Assembly: GCF_000220705.2 (NCBI RefSeq)
Contig: NZ_CP023202.1
Location: 2,046,001 to 2,110,000, forward strand
Source: Streptomyces xinghaiensis S187
GTDB lineage: Bacteria; Actinomycetota; Actinomycetes; Streptomycetales; Streptomycetaceae
Direction: 5' to 3'
DNA: 64,000 nucleotides
A model generated the notes under the pieces. That model saw nothing but the letters and a program-made list of their open reading frames with translations. It made no database searches and had not been told where the DNA came from. A program made the position numbers and the translations under genes. Shown here piece by piece: positions 17,563-29,958 of the stretch (its first letter is position 1; each line of letters starts with the position of its first letter).

Positions 17563-18327
17563 ATGGAAGCACAGCAGTCGCGCCGGTCCGATCCGCCGCA
17601 GCAGCGGGAGCCCCGGCAGGAGCAGCAGGTGCCGGAGCCCCGCCGGGAGGAGCGCACGGCGGAGCGACGCCGGGGCGTCAGCCGGCGCGCCCTGCTCATC
17701 GGCGGCGCGACGGTGGGCCTCGGCGCGGCCGGCTATCTGGCCGTGGACGGCTCGAACTGGTGGTACCGCGTCCCCGGCGTCAACCGGCCCCGCAAGGAGG
17801 GCGAGGTCGACCACCCGGGTGCCGAGTGGATACCGGCCTCGTCCGCGAACTGGCGGATGGCCGACCGGCCGTACGACTACACCATCGACCGGGTGGTGAT
17901 CCACACCATCGAGGGCGACTACGCCGTGGGCCTGAAGGTCTTCCAGGACCCCGGGCACGGCGCCGCCGCGCACTACGTGGTGCGCACGGAGGACGGGCAC
18001 GTGGCGCAGATGGTGCGCGAACTGGACGTGGCCTACCACGCGGGCAACCGCTCCTTCAACGAGCGCAGCATCGGCATCGAACACGAGGGCTTCGCGGGGC
18101 GCGCCGACTCCATCACCGACGCCACCTACCGCGCCTCGGCGGAGCTGACGGCCGGGATATGCGACCGGTACGGGCTGCCGAGGGACCGCGAGCACATCGT
18201 CGGCCACGTCGAGGTGCCCGGCACCGACCACACCGATCCCGGGCCGCACTGGGACTGGGACCGCTATATGCGCTTCGTCAGCGCCGTCCCCGCCACCCGC
18301 GCGGAGGAGCGCGAGGACGGGGCGTAA
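17563..18327 (+). CDS. Tat-exported N-acetylmuramoyl-L-alanine amidase
   Basis: A 254-residue amidase_2 enzyme that cleaves the MurNAc-L-Ala bond in peptidoglycan outside the membrane. A charged 38-residue N-terminus precedes a twin-arginine signal, SRRALLIGGATVGLGAAG, at about 41-58. Zinc ligands are likely the His of VVIHTIEGD and the His of GTDHTDPGPHW; YHAGNRSFNERSIGIEHEG is typical of the domain. ATG 17563 (MEAQQSRR) is the first start giving the Tat signal. It is divergent from mnmA across 285 bp. Confidence 0.93.
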   Translation: MEAQQSRRSDPPQQREPRQEQQVPEPRREERTAERRRGVSRRALLIGGATVGLGAAGYLAVDGSNWWYRVPGVNRPRKEGEVDHPGAEWIPASSANWRMADRPYDYTIDRVVIHTIEGDYAVGLKVFQDPGHGAAAHYVVRTEDGHVAQMVRELDVAYHAGNRSFNERSIGIEHEGFAGRADSITDATYRASAELTAGICDRYGLPRDREHIVGHVEVPGTDHTDPGPHWDWDRYMRFVSAVPATRAEEREDGA

Positions 18328-18560
18328 CGGACGCGGGCGGTGGGAGAGCCTTGCCCGGTGGAGGCCGCCGCGCGGGCCGCAGCGGGGGCGGCGGGCCTGC
18401 GGACAACGTGTACGGCGCCTCCCCGCGGCACCGCGTGCCGGCTCGGCCGGGCGAGGTGCCGCGCCCCTTTCCGGCGACGTCCCCGCCACGGAGGCCGTGC
18501 CACGACGCCATGCCACGGCAGCCTCCTTGACCGGCTTCCGGAATCGACCACTATGAGGCG

Positions 18561-20109
18561 GTGAGTACCGCATCACGGGATGAACCCGGTTACCACTGGC
18601 TCTTCGGGGACCAGCTCGGCCCGCACTTCCTCCCCGGGGGCCGGACCCGGCTCAGCCCCCGCCCCCGGCCCCGGCGGGAAGATCGTCATGATCGAGAGCC
18701 GGTCGGTCTTCCGCCGCCGCCGCTTCCACCGGGCCAAGGCGCATCTCGTCCTCTCCGCCATGCGGCACCGCGCCGCCGAACTCGGCGACCGCGTGCGCTA
18801 CATCCGGGCCGGGACCTACCGCGAGGGCCTGGCCCGGGCCACCGGCGGCGCGCCCGTGACCGTGCACCATCCGACCTCCCACGCCGCCCTGCGGTTCGTG
18901 CGCTCCCTGGAGCAGGTCACCGTCCTCCCGGCGCGCGGCTTCCTGGTCTCCGCCGGGCAGTTCGCCGACTGGACGGGCGCCGGCCCGGAGGGTCCGGCTC
19001 CGGACCGGGTCCGGATGGAGGACTTCTACCACCGCGTACGGCGCGAGCTCCGGCTGCTGATGGACGGTGACGAGCCCGCCGGAGGGCGCTGGAACCTCGA
19101 CTCCGAGAACCGCGAGCCGCCGCCCCGCCGGGATTCCCTGCCCGTCCCCCGCCCCTACCTCCCCCGCGAGGACGCCGTGGACGAGGAGGTCCGCCGCGAC
19201 CTCGACCGGTGGGAGGCCGACGGCGAGGTCTCCTTCACCGGCCGCGACGGCCCGCGGCTCTTCCCCGCCACCCGCGCCGAAGCCCTGCGCGCGCTGCGGC
19301 GCTTCACGGAGAAGCGGCTGGGGAGCTTCGGACCCTGGGAGGACGCCGTCCTGTCCGGCGACTGGGCCATGAGCCACAGCCTGCTCTCCCCCGCGCTCAA
19401 CCTCGGCCTGCTCCACCCGGCCGAGTGCGTGGCGGCCGCCGAGGACGCGTACCGGTCGGGGGCGGTCCCGCTCAGCTCCGCCGAGGGCTTCGTCCGCCAG
19501 ATCGCCGGCTGGCGCGAGTACATGTGGCATCTGTACTGGAGCCTCGGTGACGACTACCGGCACAGCAACGCCCTGGGCCACCACCGGCCCCTGCCGGGCT
19601 GGTTCGCGGACCTCGACGCCGGTGCCGTCACCGCCCGCTGCCTGGCCACCGCGCTCACCGAGGTGCGGGACCGCGCCTGGACCCATCACATCCCCCGGCT
19701 GATGATCCTGGGCAACTGGGCCCTGCAGCGGGGATGGGATCCCCTGGCCGTCACCGACTGGTTCCACCGCTCTTTCGCCGACGGCTACGACTGGGTGATG
19801 CTGCCGAACGTCATCGGGATGTCCCAGTACGCCGACGGGGGCCGCATCACCACCAAGCCCTACCTGTGCGGCGGTGCGTACATCAACCGCATGAGCGATC
19901 TCTGCGGGGACTGCGCCTACCGGCCCAACCGGCGGACGGGTGAGCGGGCCTGCCCCGTCACGGCCGGTTACTGGTACTTCCTGGAGCGGCAGCGGCCGCT
20001 GCTGGAGGGCAACCCCCGGATCGCCCGGTCGCTGCACGGCCTGGACCGCCTCACGGATCTGCCCGAGGTCGTACGGCAGGAGGAAGCGCGCGGGGACGCG
20101 GCCCCGTAG
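18561..20109 (+). CDS. Photolyase/cryptochrome-like Fe-S flavoprotein, apparent frameshift
   Basis: Resembles the Fe-S bacterial photolyase/cryptochrome (PhrB-like) family. The expected N-terminus YHWLFGDQLGPHFL is read from GTG 18561 in one frame, while VMIESRSVFRRRRFHRAKAH and the rest are in the next frame. Dropping one G from the GGGGG run at 18636-18640 joins them into one protein of about 515 residues. The later part carries the four cluster cysteines (ARCLATAL, PYLCGG, LCGDC, RACPVT) and WREYMWHLYW. Translation from ATG 18580 alone would lack the nucleotide-binding N-terminus and is probably inactive. The cause may be a sequencing error or a true lesion. Confidence 0.85.
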
Positions 20110-20167
20110 CACGGGGGCCGGAGGCCGCGCCGGCCCGGGACCCGGCAGGGCCGGGGCCCGAGGCGGA

Positions 20168-20202
20168 CCGGGGCCGGAACCGTCCACCCGGCTCGGCCCC
20201 GG
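20168..20202. terminator. Bidirectional terminator, photolyase-like / UvrA-like
   Basis: CCGGGGCC (20168-20175) pairs with GGCCCCGG (20195-20202) in the 121 bp between the convergent genes ending at 20109 and 20231. The whole gap is extremely G/C-rich, so other foldings are possible. Confidence 0.5.
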
Positions 20203-20230
20203 CCCCGCCCCAGCGGCCGCGCCGGTGTCC

Positions 20231-22534
<2,304 letters not shown>

Positions 22535-22860
22535 CCGGCTTTCCCTCGCTGTGGATCGGGAGCGTGGCGTCGTGACGGTGCCCGTCCTCCGCGGGCCGGC
22601 CGCGGACGCCGGTGCGCGGGCGCGGGACCGTGCCCGGCACCGGCCGGGTTTGCCCGGGGGACGGGAAACTCCGTACAGCGTACGCGGAGGGGTACGGCGG
22701 AGGGATCCGTTCCGGTGCGATCCCGCCCTCCCGCACCCCGGGGAGAACCGGAACGGGCCGGACGGGGCACACCCGAACCCGGGCAGGGGACGAAGAGGCC
22801 AACGAGCGGACCCCGGGCGGGAGTCCGGCCCCCGTGCGGGCGTCGGCCCGCCGCAGCGCC
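22535..22860. promoter_or_regulatory. Control region of the UvrA-like gene
   Basis: 326 bp without a gene, downstream of the CGNR regulator and upstream of the UvrA-like start. It holds a perfect 7-bp dyad TCCGCGG-gccgg-CCGCGGA (22588-22606) and CGTAC-agc-GTACG (22672-22684), both candidates for regulator binding. I cannot pick a -35/-10 pair with confidence. Confidence 0.35.
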
Positions 22861-23367
22861 CTACTCGGCTCGCGGGGTCTCCCGCACCCGGGCCTGGTGC
22901 CGGCGGGCCTTGAGCCGGTTCCCGCAGGTCTTCATCGAGCACCACCGTGCGGTGTTGGCACGGCTGCGGTCCAGGAGGAAGAGGCGGCATTCGGGGTTCC
23001 CGCACGGCCGCAGACGGCCGGGCATGCGCTCCTTGACGTCCGCCCAAGCGAGCACGAGCTCCACGGCGAGCCTGCGCTCCGGCGGCACCTCCAGGTGCCA
23101 CTCGACGCCCGACGCGCCGGCCCGCGGGACCTTGCGGGCGCCCGCGAGGACCCGGCCCAGACGGGGCTCCGCCGGCGCACCCGACACGACCGCCTGGAGC
23201 GCGTCCCGGGCGGTGCGCAGCCACCGGCGCTCCTCGTCACCGCCGAGACCCCCGTGCTCCCGCGCCCACCTGTCCAGCTCGCGGTCGTCACGCCACAGGT
23301 CCCGGCGTCGCCCATCCGCCACAGGCGTGCTGTTCAGCGCCTCCAGCAGGGCCTGGTCGTCCAGCAC
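22861..23367 (-). CDS. CGNR zinc-finger regulator
   Basis: A 168-residue member of the CGNR family. The N-terminal part is the helical ABATE-like stress domain, and the C-terminus carries the zinc finger CGNPECRLFLLDRS ... WCSMKTCGNRLKARRH, which is thought to bind DNA. GTG 23367 (VLDDQALLEALN) is chosen because AAAGGTGAG lies just upstream; the open frame further up reads through the promoter region. It is divergent from an alpha/beta hydrolase with an inverted repeat between them, so it probably controls that gene and itself. Confidence 0.9.
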   Translation of the reverse strand: MLDDQALLEALNSTPVADGRRRDLWRDDRELDRWAREHGGLGGDEERRWLRTARDALQAVVSGAPAEPRLGRVLAGARKVPRAGASGVEWHLEVPPERRLAVELVLAWADVKERMPGRLRPCGNPECRLFLLDRSRANTARWCSMKTCGNRLKARRHQARVRETPRAE

Positions 23368-23402
23368 GGGTCTCACCTTTCCAGCTAACTCCCTCAAGTG
23401 GT

Positions 23403-23449
23403 TTGACAGGTTACCCCACGCGGGGTCTACTGAACGCCGAGCGGTAACC
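23403..23449 (+). promoter_or_regulatory. Promoter and GGTTACC dyad of the alpha/beta hydrolase
   Basis: TTGACA (23403-23408), 17 bp, then TCTACT (23426-23431) is a good sigma-70-type promoter pointing at the hydrolase start at 23476. GGTTACC (23409-23415) and GGTAACC (23443-23449) form a perfect 7-bp inverted repeat spanning the spacer to just past the -10. A protein bound there would block polymerase; the divergent CGNR regulator is the obvious candidate. Confidence 0.6.
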
Positions 23450-23475
23450 ACCACACGACATCTAAGGGGTTAGAT

Positions 23476-24378
23476 ATGGTTGAGATCCGCCATCAGTACG
23501 CGACCGTGCGGGGACATCGCGTCTTCTACCGCGAGGCAGGGGCCCGCGAGGCCCCCACACTCGTCCTCCTGCACGGATTCCCCACCAGCTCCCGCATGTT
23601 CCGCCACCTCATCCCGGCACTGGCCGACCGGTTCCACGTCATCGCCCCCGACCACCTCGGCTTCGGCAACTCCGATGCCCCGCCCGCGGACGCGTTCACC
23701 TACACCTTCGACTCCCTGACCGACATCACCGAGGCCCTGCTGGCCCGGCTCGGCGTCACCCGCTATGCCGTGTACGTCCAGGACTACGGGGCCCCCATCG
23801 GCTGGCGGCTCGCCCTGCGTACCCCGGACGCGGTCACCGCGGTGATCACACAGAGCGGCAACGCCTACGAGGACGGCTTCGTACCGGATTTCTGGGCGCC
23901 CCTCTGGGCGTACGGCGAGAATCCGGGCCCCCGGACCGAACCCGCCGTCCGTACCGCCCTCTCGCTCGACGCCATCCGCTGGCAGTACCTGCACGGAGTG
24001 GACCGGCCCGAGCTGGTCGACCCCGACACCTGGGCCGCCGATCACCGCGAGGTCAGCCGGCCGGGCAACGATCTCGTGCAACTCGCCCTGTTCCGCGACT
24101 ACGCCGGCAACCGGCCCCTCTACCCGCGGGTGCACGCCTACTTCCGGGAACGCCGGGTTCCGCTCCTCGCGGTCTGGGGCGCGGGCGACGAGATCTTCGG
24201 CCCGGACGGAGCGCGCGCCTTCGCCCGGGATCTGCCGGACGCGGAGATCCGTCTGGTCCCCGGAGGCGGGCACTTCCTGCTCGAAAGCCACCTGGACACC
24301 GTGGCCGGGTATATCCGCGGGTTCCTGACCGTCGCCGCGTCGCGGCATGAAGTCAGCGAAGAGTCCCAGGGCGGGTGA
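23476..24378 (+). CDS. Alpha/beta-fold hydrolase (haloalkane dehalogenase/epoxide hydrolase type)
   Basis: A 300-residue single-domain alpha/beta hydrolase. The oxyanion loop is LLHGFPTSS, the nucleophile elbow VYVQDYGAPIGW with Asp103, and the late His lies in PGGGHFLLE. An Asp nucleophile places it with haloalkane dehalogenases, fluoroacetate dehalogenases and epoxide hydrolases rather than esterases. The substrate is unknown. ATG 23476 has AAGGGG upstream. The arrangement with a divergent CGNR regulator suggests inducible detoxification or catabolism. Confidence 0.92.
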   Translation: MVEIRHQYATVRGHRVFYREAGAREAPTLVLLHGFPTSSRMFRHLIPALADRFHVIAPDHLGFGNSDAPPADAFTYTFDSLTDITEALLARLGVTRYAVYVQDYGAPIGWRLALRTPDAVTAVITQSGNAYEDGFVPDFWAPLWAYGENPGPRTEPAVRTALSLDAIRWQYLHGVDRPELVDPDTWAADHREVSRPGNDLVQLALFRDYAGNRPLYPRVHAYFRERRVPLLAVWGAGDEIFGPDGARAFARDLPDAEIRLVPGGGHFLLESHLDTVAGYIRGFLTVAASRHEVSEESQGG

Positions 24379-24450
24379 ACCGGCTGTTCGGAACCGGGGT
24401 CCGGCCGGGACACGCGGCTCCGCCCGACGGTGCGGTGACCGGCCGGCCAC

Positions 24451-24471
24451 GAGGCCGGGCACACCGGCCTC
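24451..24471. terminator. Bidirectional terminator, hydrolase / cysteine desulfurase
   Basis: GAGGCCGG (24451-24458), a 5-base loop, and CCGGCCTC (24464-24471) form a perfect compact hairpin in the 169 bp between two convergent genes. Confidence 0.7.
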
Positions 24472-24547
24472 ACGTTCAGCCGTCCGTGCCGCCACCGCCC
24501 CGGCCGGCGGACCGCCCGGCCGCCGCCCGCATCAGGCAGAGCCCGGG

Positions 24548-25717
24548 CTAACTCAGCCCCGCCCGCCGGGCCCGTTCGACCGCCGGGCCGATGGCCTTGG
24601 CCACGGCTTCCACGTCGGCCGCCGTCGAGGTGTGCCCCAGCGAGAAGCGCAGCGTGCCGCGTGCCTGCTCCGGGCTCGCGCCGGTGGCCAGGACGACATG
24701 GCTCGGCTGGGCGACCCCGGCCGTGCAGGCGGAGCCGGTCGAGCACTCGATGCCCTGCGCGTCGAGCAGGAGCAGGAGCGAGTCGCCCTCGCAGCCGGGG
24801 AAGGAGAAGTGCGCGTTGGCGGGGAGCCGCCCGGCCGGGTCGGGGTCGCCGCCGAGGATGGCGTCCGGCACCGCCTCGCGCACGGCCTCCACCAGCGCGT
24901 CGCGCAGTCCGCCGATCACCCGTGCGAACTCGGCGCGGTGTTCGGCGGCATGGCGGCCTGCCGCGGCGAAGGCGGCCACCGCCGGGACGTCGAGGGTGCC
25001 GGAGCGCACCTGGCGCTCCTGGCCGCCGCCGTGCAGCAGCGGTACGGGCGCCAGATCGCGGCGGAGCAGCAGCGCGCCGATGCCGTAGGGGCCGCCGATC
25101 TTGTGCCCGGAGACGGTGAGGGCGCTCAGCCCGGAGGCGGCGAAGTCGAGCTCGACCTGGCCGAACGCCTGCACGGCGTCGGAGTGCACGGGGATGCCGA
25201 ACTCGGCCGCCACCGCGGCGAGTTCAGCGACCGGCATGACCGTGCCGATCTCGTTGTTGGCCCACATCACGGTCACCAGCGCGACGTCGTCCGGGTTCCG
25301 TTCGACCGCCTCGCGCAGCGCCTCCGGGTGCACGCGCCCGGCGGAGTCCACCGGCAGGTACTCCACGCGGGCGCCCTCGTGCTCGGCGAGCCAGTCGACG
25401 GCGTCCAGCACGGCGTGGTGCTCGACGGGACTGGCGAGGATCCGGGTGCGCTCCGGTGCGGCGTCCCGCCGGGCCCAGTAGAGGCCCTTCACCGCGAGAT
25501 TGTCCGATTCCGTACCCCCCGAGGTGAACACCACCTCGCTGGGCCGCGCCCCGAGGGCCGCCGCGAGCGACTCGCGGGACTCCTCGACGGTGCGCCGGGC
25601 CCGCCGCCCGGCCGCGTGGAGGGAGGAGGCGTTGCCGGTGACGGCGAACTGGGCGGTCATCGCCGCCACCGCCTCGGGAAGCATGGGCGTCGTGGCGGCG
25701 TGATCGAGGTAGGCCAT
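24548..25717 (-). CDS. Cysteine desulfurase (IscS/NifS-like)
   Basis: A 389-residue PLP enzyme that removes sulfur from cysteine as a persulfide, for tRNA thiolation and/or Fe-S assembly. The PLP lysine is in VSGHKIGGPYG, the phosphate-binding segment is FTSGGTESDNLA, EHHAVLD precedes the cofactor His, and the active Cys lies in ECSTGSACTAG. ATG 25717 (MAYLDHAATTP) is where family similarity begins. No iscU or sufU neighbour is present, so supply to MnmA, encoded 7 kb away, is an attractive but unproven role. Confidence 0.95.
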   Translation of the reverse strand: MAYLDHAATTPMLPEAVAAMTAQFAVTGNASSLHAAGRRARRTVEESRESLAAALGARPSEVVFTSGGTESDNLAVKGLYWARRDAAPERTRILASPVEHHAVLDAVDWLAEHEGARVEYLPVDSAGRVHPEALREAVERNPDDVALVTVMWANNEIGTVMPVAELAAVAAEFGIPVHSDAVQAFGQVELDFAASGLSALTVSGHKIGGPYGIGALLLRRDLAPVPLLHGGGQERQVRSGTLDVPAVAAFAAAGRHAAEHRAEFARVIGGLRDALVEAVREAVPDAILGGDPDPAGRLPANAHFSFPGCEGDSLLLLLDAQGIECSTGSACTAGVAQPSHVVLATGASPEQARGTLRFSLGHTSTAADVEAVAKAIGPAVERARRAGLS

Positions 25718-25861
25718 GGTGCGCACGATTCTACGAGGGGCGGTACGGGCGGAAGGCCGCCCCCGGCCCGTACCGCGCGCTCCGGTCAGCCGGCGGTGCC
25801 CGGCGGGCGGTTCCCCGGCAGGCTCACCCGGCACGTGCTTCCCGGCGGGCGTCCCCGGCCG

Positions 25862-26707
25862 TCAGCCGAGCTGTGCCCGGGCGAGCTGGCGGGACTGGGC
25901 GACGAGGCGGTCCCGGCTGTCCCAGACCTCGGCGTCCTCCTCCAGGAAGCCGCCCGCGAGATTGCGGGTGGTGATGGCGACGCGCAGCGGGCCCGGCGCC
26001 GGGCGGCTGCGGATGTGGGCGGTGAGTTCGACGGTGGGGACCCAGCCGGAGATGCCCATCTCGAAGGCGGTGGGCGGCAGGGCGTCGACGGCCAGCAGCA
26101 GGGAGAGCGGGTCGGCGTCGCGGCCGTCGGCGAGCTGGAACCAGGCCCGCATCTCGCCGTTGCCGGAGGGCTTGCCGCGCGCCCAGCCGGCGGTCGCCGG
26201 GTCCAGCCGGACGTCGAGCCGGCCGGCGATCTCGGTCGCGCCGAGCAGGGCGCCGACCTCGTCGTCCGCGTGCCGGGCGCCGAGGCACTCCTCGAAGGGC
26301 GGCATGGCGGGCGGCTTGGCGGTGGTGCGGACGTCGTCGGGGAGGGCGCCCAGGTCCCCGTAGCCGGCGACCACGCGCAGCCGCTCCACCTCGGCGCCGT
26401 TCTCGTCGAGCTGGGTGAGGGACGCCTGGCCGGTGGAGAGGGTGCGGCCGGTGCGCACCACCTCGGTGCGGATCCGTGCCGGGCCGGGGCGGGAGGCGGT
26501 GAGGTAGTGGGCGGTGACGGTGAAGGGGTCGGAGTGCGGCAGGACCTCACCGAGGGCGCGGCCCGCCATGGCGAGGAGGTATCCGCCGTTGACGGCGTGA
26601 ATGATCGTCCAGGCGGACGACAGCTCCGCGTCATGCACGCCGGGCTCACGCGGCGTCACCGCCGTGTCCCGGTCGAACTCGCTGTTCCCGATGGTTGCCT
26701 GTGCCAT
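25862..26707 (-). CDS. Acyl-CoA thioesterase-like double hotdog protein
   Basis: A 281-residue protein of the thioesterase-like superfamily with two tandem hotdog folds. The N-terminal half holds WTIIHAVNGGYLLAMAGRAL and FTVTAHYLTASRPG; the C-terminal half holds WVPTVELTAHIRSRPAPGPL. Such proteins hydrolyse acyl-CoAs of medium or long chain; the exact substrate is not evident. ATG 26707 is clear. The promoter region carries a TetR-type palindrome (26733-26744), consistent with acyl-CoA-responsive repression. Confidence 0.88.
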   Translation of the reverse strand: MAQATIGNSEFDRDTAVTPREPGVHDAELSSAWTIIHAVNGGYLLAMAGRALGEVLPHSDPFTVTAHYLTASRPGPARIRTEVVRTGRTLSTGQASLTQLDENGAEVERLRVVAGYGDLGALPDDVRTTAKPPAMPPFEECLGARHADDEVGALLGATEIAGRLDVRLDPATAGWARGKPSGNGEMRAWFQLADGRDADPLSLLLAVDALPPTAFEMGISGWVPTVELTAHIRSRPAPGPLRVAITTRNLAGGFLEEDAEVWDSRDRLVAQSRQLARAQLG

Positions 26708-26732
26708 GGGCTGTACGGTACACCGAAAAAGT

Positions 26733-26744
26733 TACCGACCGGTA
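26733..26744. promoter_or_regulatory. TetR-type operator candidate
   Basis: TACCG-AC-CGGTA is a dyad with perfect 5-bp arms, 26 bp upstream of the thioesterase start, in a patch of lower GC. Sites of this form are commonly bound by TetR-family repressors of fatty-acid genes. No regulator gene is adjacent. Confidence 0.45.
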
Positions 26745-26897
26745 GACAGTAGTCGTCCATGACAGCGGTGAGCCGGCGGACGCCGCCGGGGCCTGCCCGG
26801 CCGTGCGCCGGGCCTGTGCCGACGTGCCCGGTGCAGTGCGCGAGGTGCGGCGCCGGGCGCCCGGATCCCGGGGCACGGGCCGGGCAGGCCCCGGGCC

Positions 26898-27557
26898 CTA
26901 CGCCTCCTCCGCCGCCGACGACCTGCGGTGCCAGGCCCGGGGTGCCCGCCAGCCGAACCGGATCGCGCAGAGCCTCAGCAGGAAGGCGGCGAGCGCGGAG
27001 AGCGCGCTGGAGACCGGGTTGAGCGCCCCGAAGTGGATGAGCAGCGCGGCCAGCGACGCCCCGACGATGGCCGGGACGGCGTAGATCTCCCGGTCCCAGC
27101 GGAGCAGCGAGGGCACCTCGTTGGCCAGGACGTCCCGGACGACGCCGCCGCCCGCGGCCGTCACCACGCCCAGCACGGCCGCGAACGGCAGCCCCAGCCC
27201 GTATTCGTACGCCTTGGTGGTGCCGACGACGCAGAACAGCCCGAGCCCGGCCGCGTCGAAGACGGCCACCGCACGGTTGATCCGCTCCACCTGCGGATGG
27301 AGGAAGACCACGAGCACGGTGGCGAGCAGCGGCGTGACCAGATAGCCGAGGTCGGTGAAGGCCGCGGGCGGCACGGCGCCGATGATCAGGTCACGGATCA
27401 GTCCGCCGCCCGTCGCCGTGGCCATGGCGAGCACCGCGATGCCGAAGACGTCGAAGTTCTTGCGCACGGCGAGCAGCGCGCCGGAGATCGCGAAGACGAA
27501 GATCCCGGCGATGTCCAGCGCCTGCAGCACGGAGGGGGTGAACAGATCGGTGAGCAC
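26898..27557 (-). CDS. TRIC/UPF0126 family membrane protein
   Basis: A 219-residue protein with about seven membrane segments arranged as two repeats. Each repeat has a Gly-rich motif followed by an arginine (ATGGGLIRDLIIG and AAGGGVVRDVLANEVP), the mark of the bacterial TRIC/YadS family of cation channels. The repeated GGGxxRD motifs line the pore in known relatives. GTG 27557 (MLTDLFTPS) is the start. The last ~25 residues are charged and cytoplasmic. It appears monocistronic. Confidence 0.9.
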   Translation of the reverse strand: MLTDLFTPSVLQALDIAGIFVFAISGALLAVRKNFDVFGIAVLAMATATGGGLIRDLIIGAVPPAAFTDLGYLVTPLLATVLVVFLHPQVERINRAVAVFDAAGLGLFCVVGTTKAYEYGLGLPFAAVLGVVTAAGGGVVRDVLANEVPSLLRWDREIYAVPAIVGASLAALLIHFGALNPVSSALSALAAFLLRLCAIRFGWRAPRAWHRRSSAAEEA

Positions 27558-27606
27558 CCGGCGATTCTGCCCTGTGCCGCCGCGGCCATCCCCGGTGTGA
27601 CGTGCG

Positions 27607-27646
27607 GCGGCGCGGACGGTCCGGGGTTCCGGGCCGCCCGCGCCGC
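27607..27646 (-). terminator. Strong terminator of the opp transporter operon
   Basis: An 18-bp stem with one mismatch and one wobble (27607-27624 with 27629-27646) and a GGTT loop lies 26 bp past the stop of the last ATPase gene. It is among the strongest hairpins in the window. Confidence 0.85.
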
Positions 27647-27672
27647 ACCGTGTCCGGGCGCTGCCGGGGGCG

Positions 27673-28763
<1,091 letters not shown>

Positions 28764-28767
<4 letters not shown>

Positions 28768-29954
28768 GAGGTGGCCTCCGTCTTCTCGGTCGCGGCTGCC
28801 TCGGCGCCGGTGGCGTTCTTCCCGTCCCCGGCGGCGCCGGACTCGGCACCGGACTCGGCACCGGACTCCGCGCCGGGTTCGGTCTCCGGCGCCGGCCCGG
28901 CGGTGTCGCCGTCCTCCGCCACCGCCTCGTCCGGCAGGATGTGCGGGGCCTCGATCACGGCCACATCACCCGAACCGTGCGCGTCCAGCACCGGGTTGAC
29001 GCACCGCACCCGGTGCCCCGGCGTGCGCGGTTCCGTCAGCTCGGGGGTGCCCTGCAGGCACTCCAGGGTGTAGTGGTCGCAGCGCGGCGCGAAGGCGCAG
29101 CCGTCCGCCCAGGCGATGTTGTCGTTGATGGAGCCCCGGATGGGGTTCAGCGGCTCGCCGCGCGGCGCGTCGAGCCGGGGTATGGAGCCCAGCAGCCCGT
29201 TGGCGTACGGGTGGGTGGGTGCGGCGAACAGCTCGCGCCGTCCCGCCGACTCCACGACCTTGCCCGCGTACAGGACGTTGACCTCGTCGCAGAGCCCGGC
29301 GACCACCCCGAGGTCATGGGTGATCATCAGCAGGGCGGTGCCCTCCTGGTCCACCAGTTCCTTGAGGAGTTCCAGGATCTGCGCCTGGATGGTGACGTCC
29401 AGGGCGGTGGTCGGCTCGTCGGCGATCAGCAGCCGGGGCGCGCAGGCCACGGCCATGGCGATGAGCGCCCGCTGCCGCATCCCGCCGGAGAGCTGGTGCG
29501 GGTACTCCTTGAGCCGCCGGTACGGGTCGGGGATGCCGACCCGGTCGAGCAGCGAGGCGGCCTCCTTCCGCGCGGCCTGCCCCTTGAGCCCTCGGTGACG
29601 GGCCAGGATCTCGGTGACCTGGACGCCGATGGGGACCACGGGGTTCAGCGAGGAGAGCGGGTCCTGGAAGATCATCGCGAGCTGTGAGCCGCGCATCTCG
29701 CGCATCTTGGCGTCGCTCAGCCCGAAGAGGTCGGTGCCGTCGAACTCGGCCCGCCCCCCGACCTTCACGCCGCGCCCGGGCAGCAGCCCCATCAGGGCGA
29801 GCGAGGTGACGCTCTTGCCGCAGCCGGACTCGCCGACGAGACCCACGACCTCGCCCTCGCCGACGGAGAAGGACACACCCGACACGGCCCGCACATCGCG
29901 GCGTCCGCGTGCGGTGAAGGTGACGGTCAGTTCGTCCACGGAAAGCAACGACAT
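28764..29954 (-). CDS. Peptide ABC transporter ATP-binding protein (OppD/DppD-like)
   Basis: The second ATPase of the importer, 396 residues. Walker A is GESGCGKSV, signature SGGMRQRALIAMA, Walker B LIADEPTTALD, and the switch His lies in MITHDLGVV. The C-terminal extension with CAFAPRCDHYTLECL is the Opp-type cysteine motif. Beyond residue ~330 there is an acidic tail with a Gly-Ala-Glu-Ser repeat encoded by three 12-bp units at 28840-28875; the family does not need this tail. It starts 4 bp after the permease gene stop and is coupled to the next ATPase. Confidence 0.95.
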
Positions 29955-29958
29955 GTCA

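Noticed and set aside
16105..18576. mnmA read as an 823-residue protein
   Set aside because: The extra N-terminal part is antisense to the amidase gene; MnmA similarity begins at 17277.
18580..18669. ATG 18580 as the natural start of the photolyase-like protein
   Set aside because: It would replace the conserved HWLFGDQLGPHFL segment, which is present in the other frame, with low-complexity sequence.
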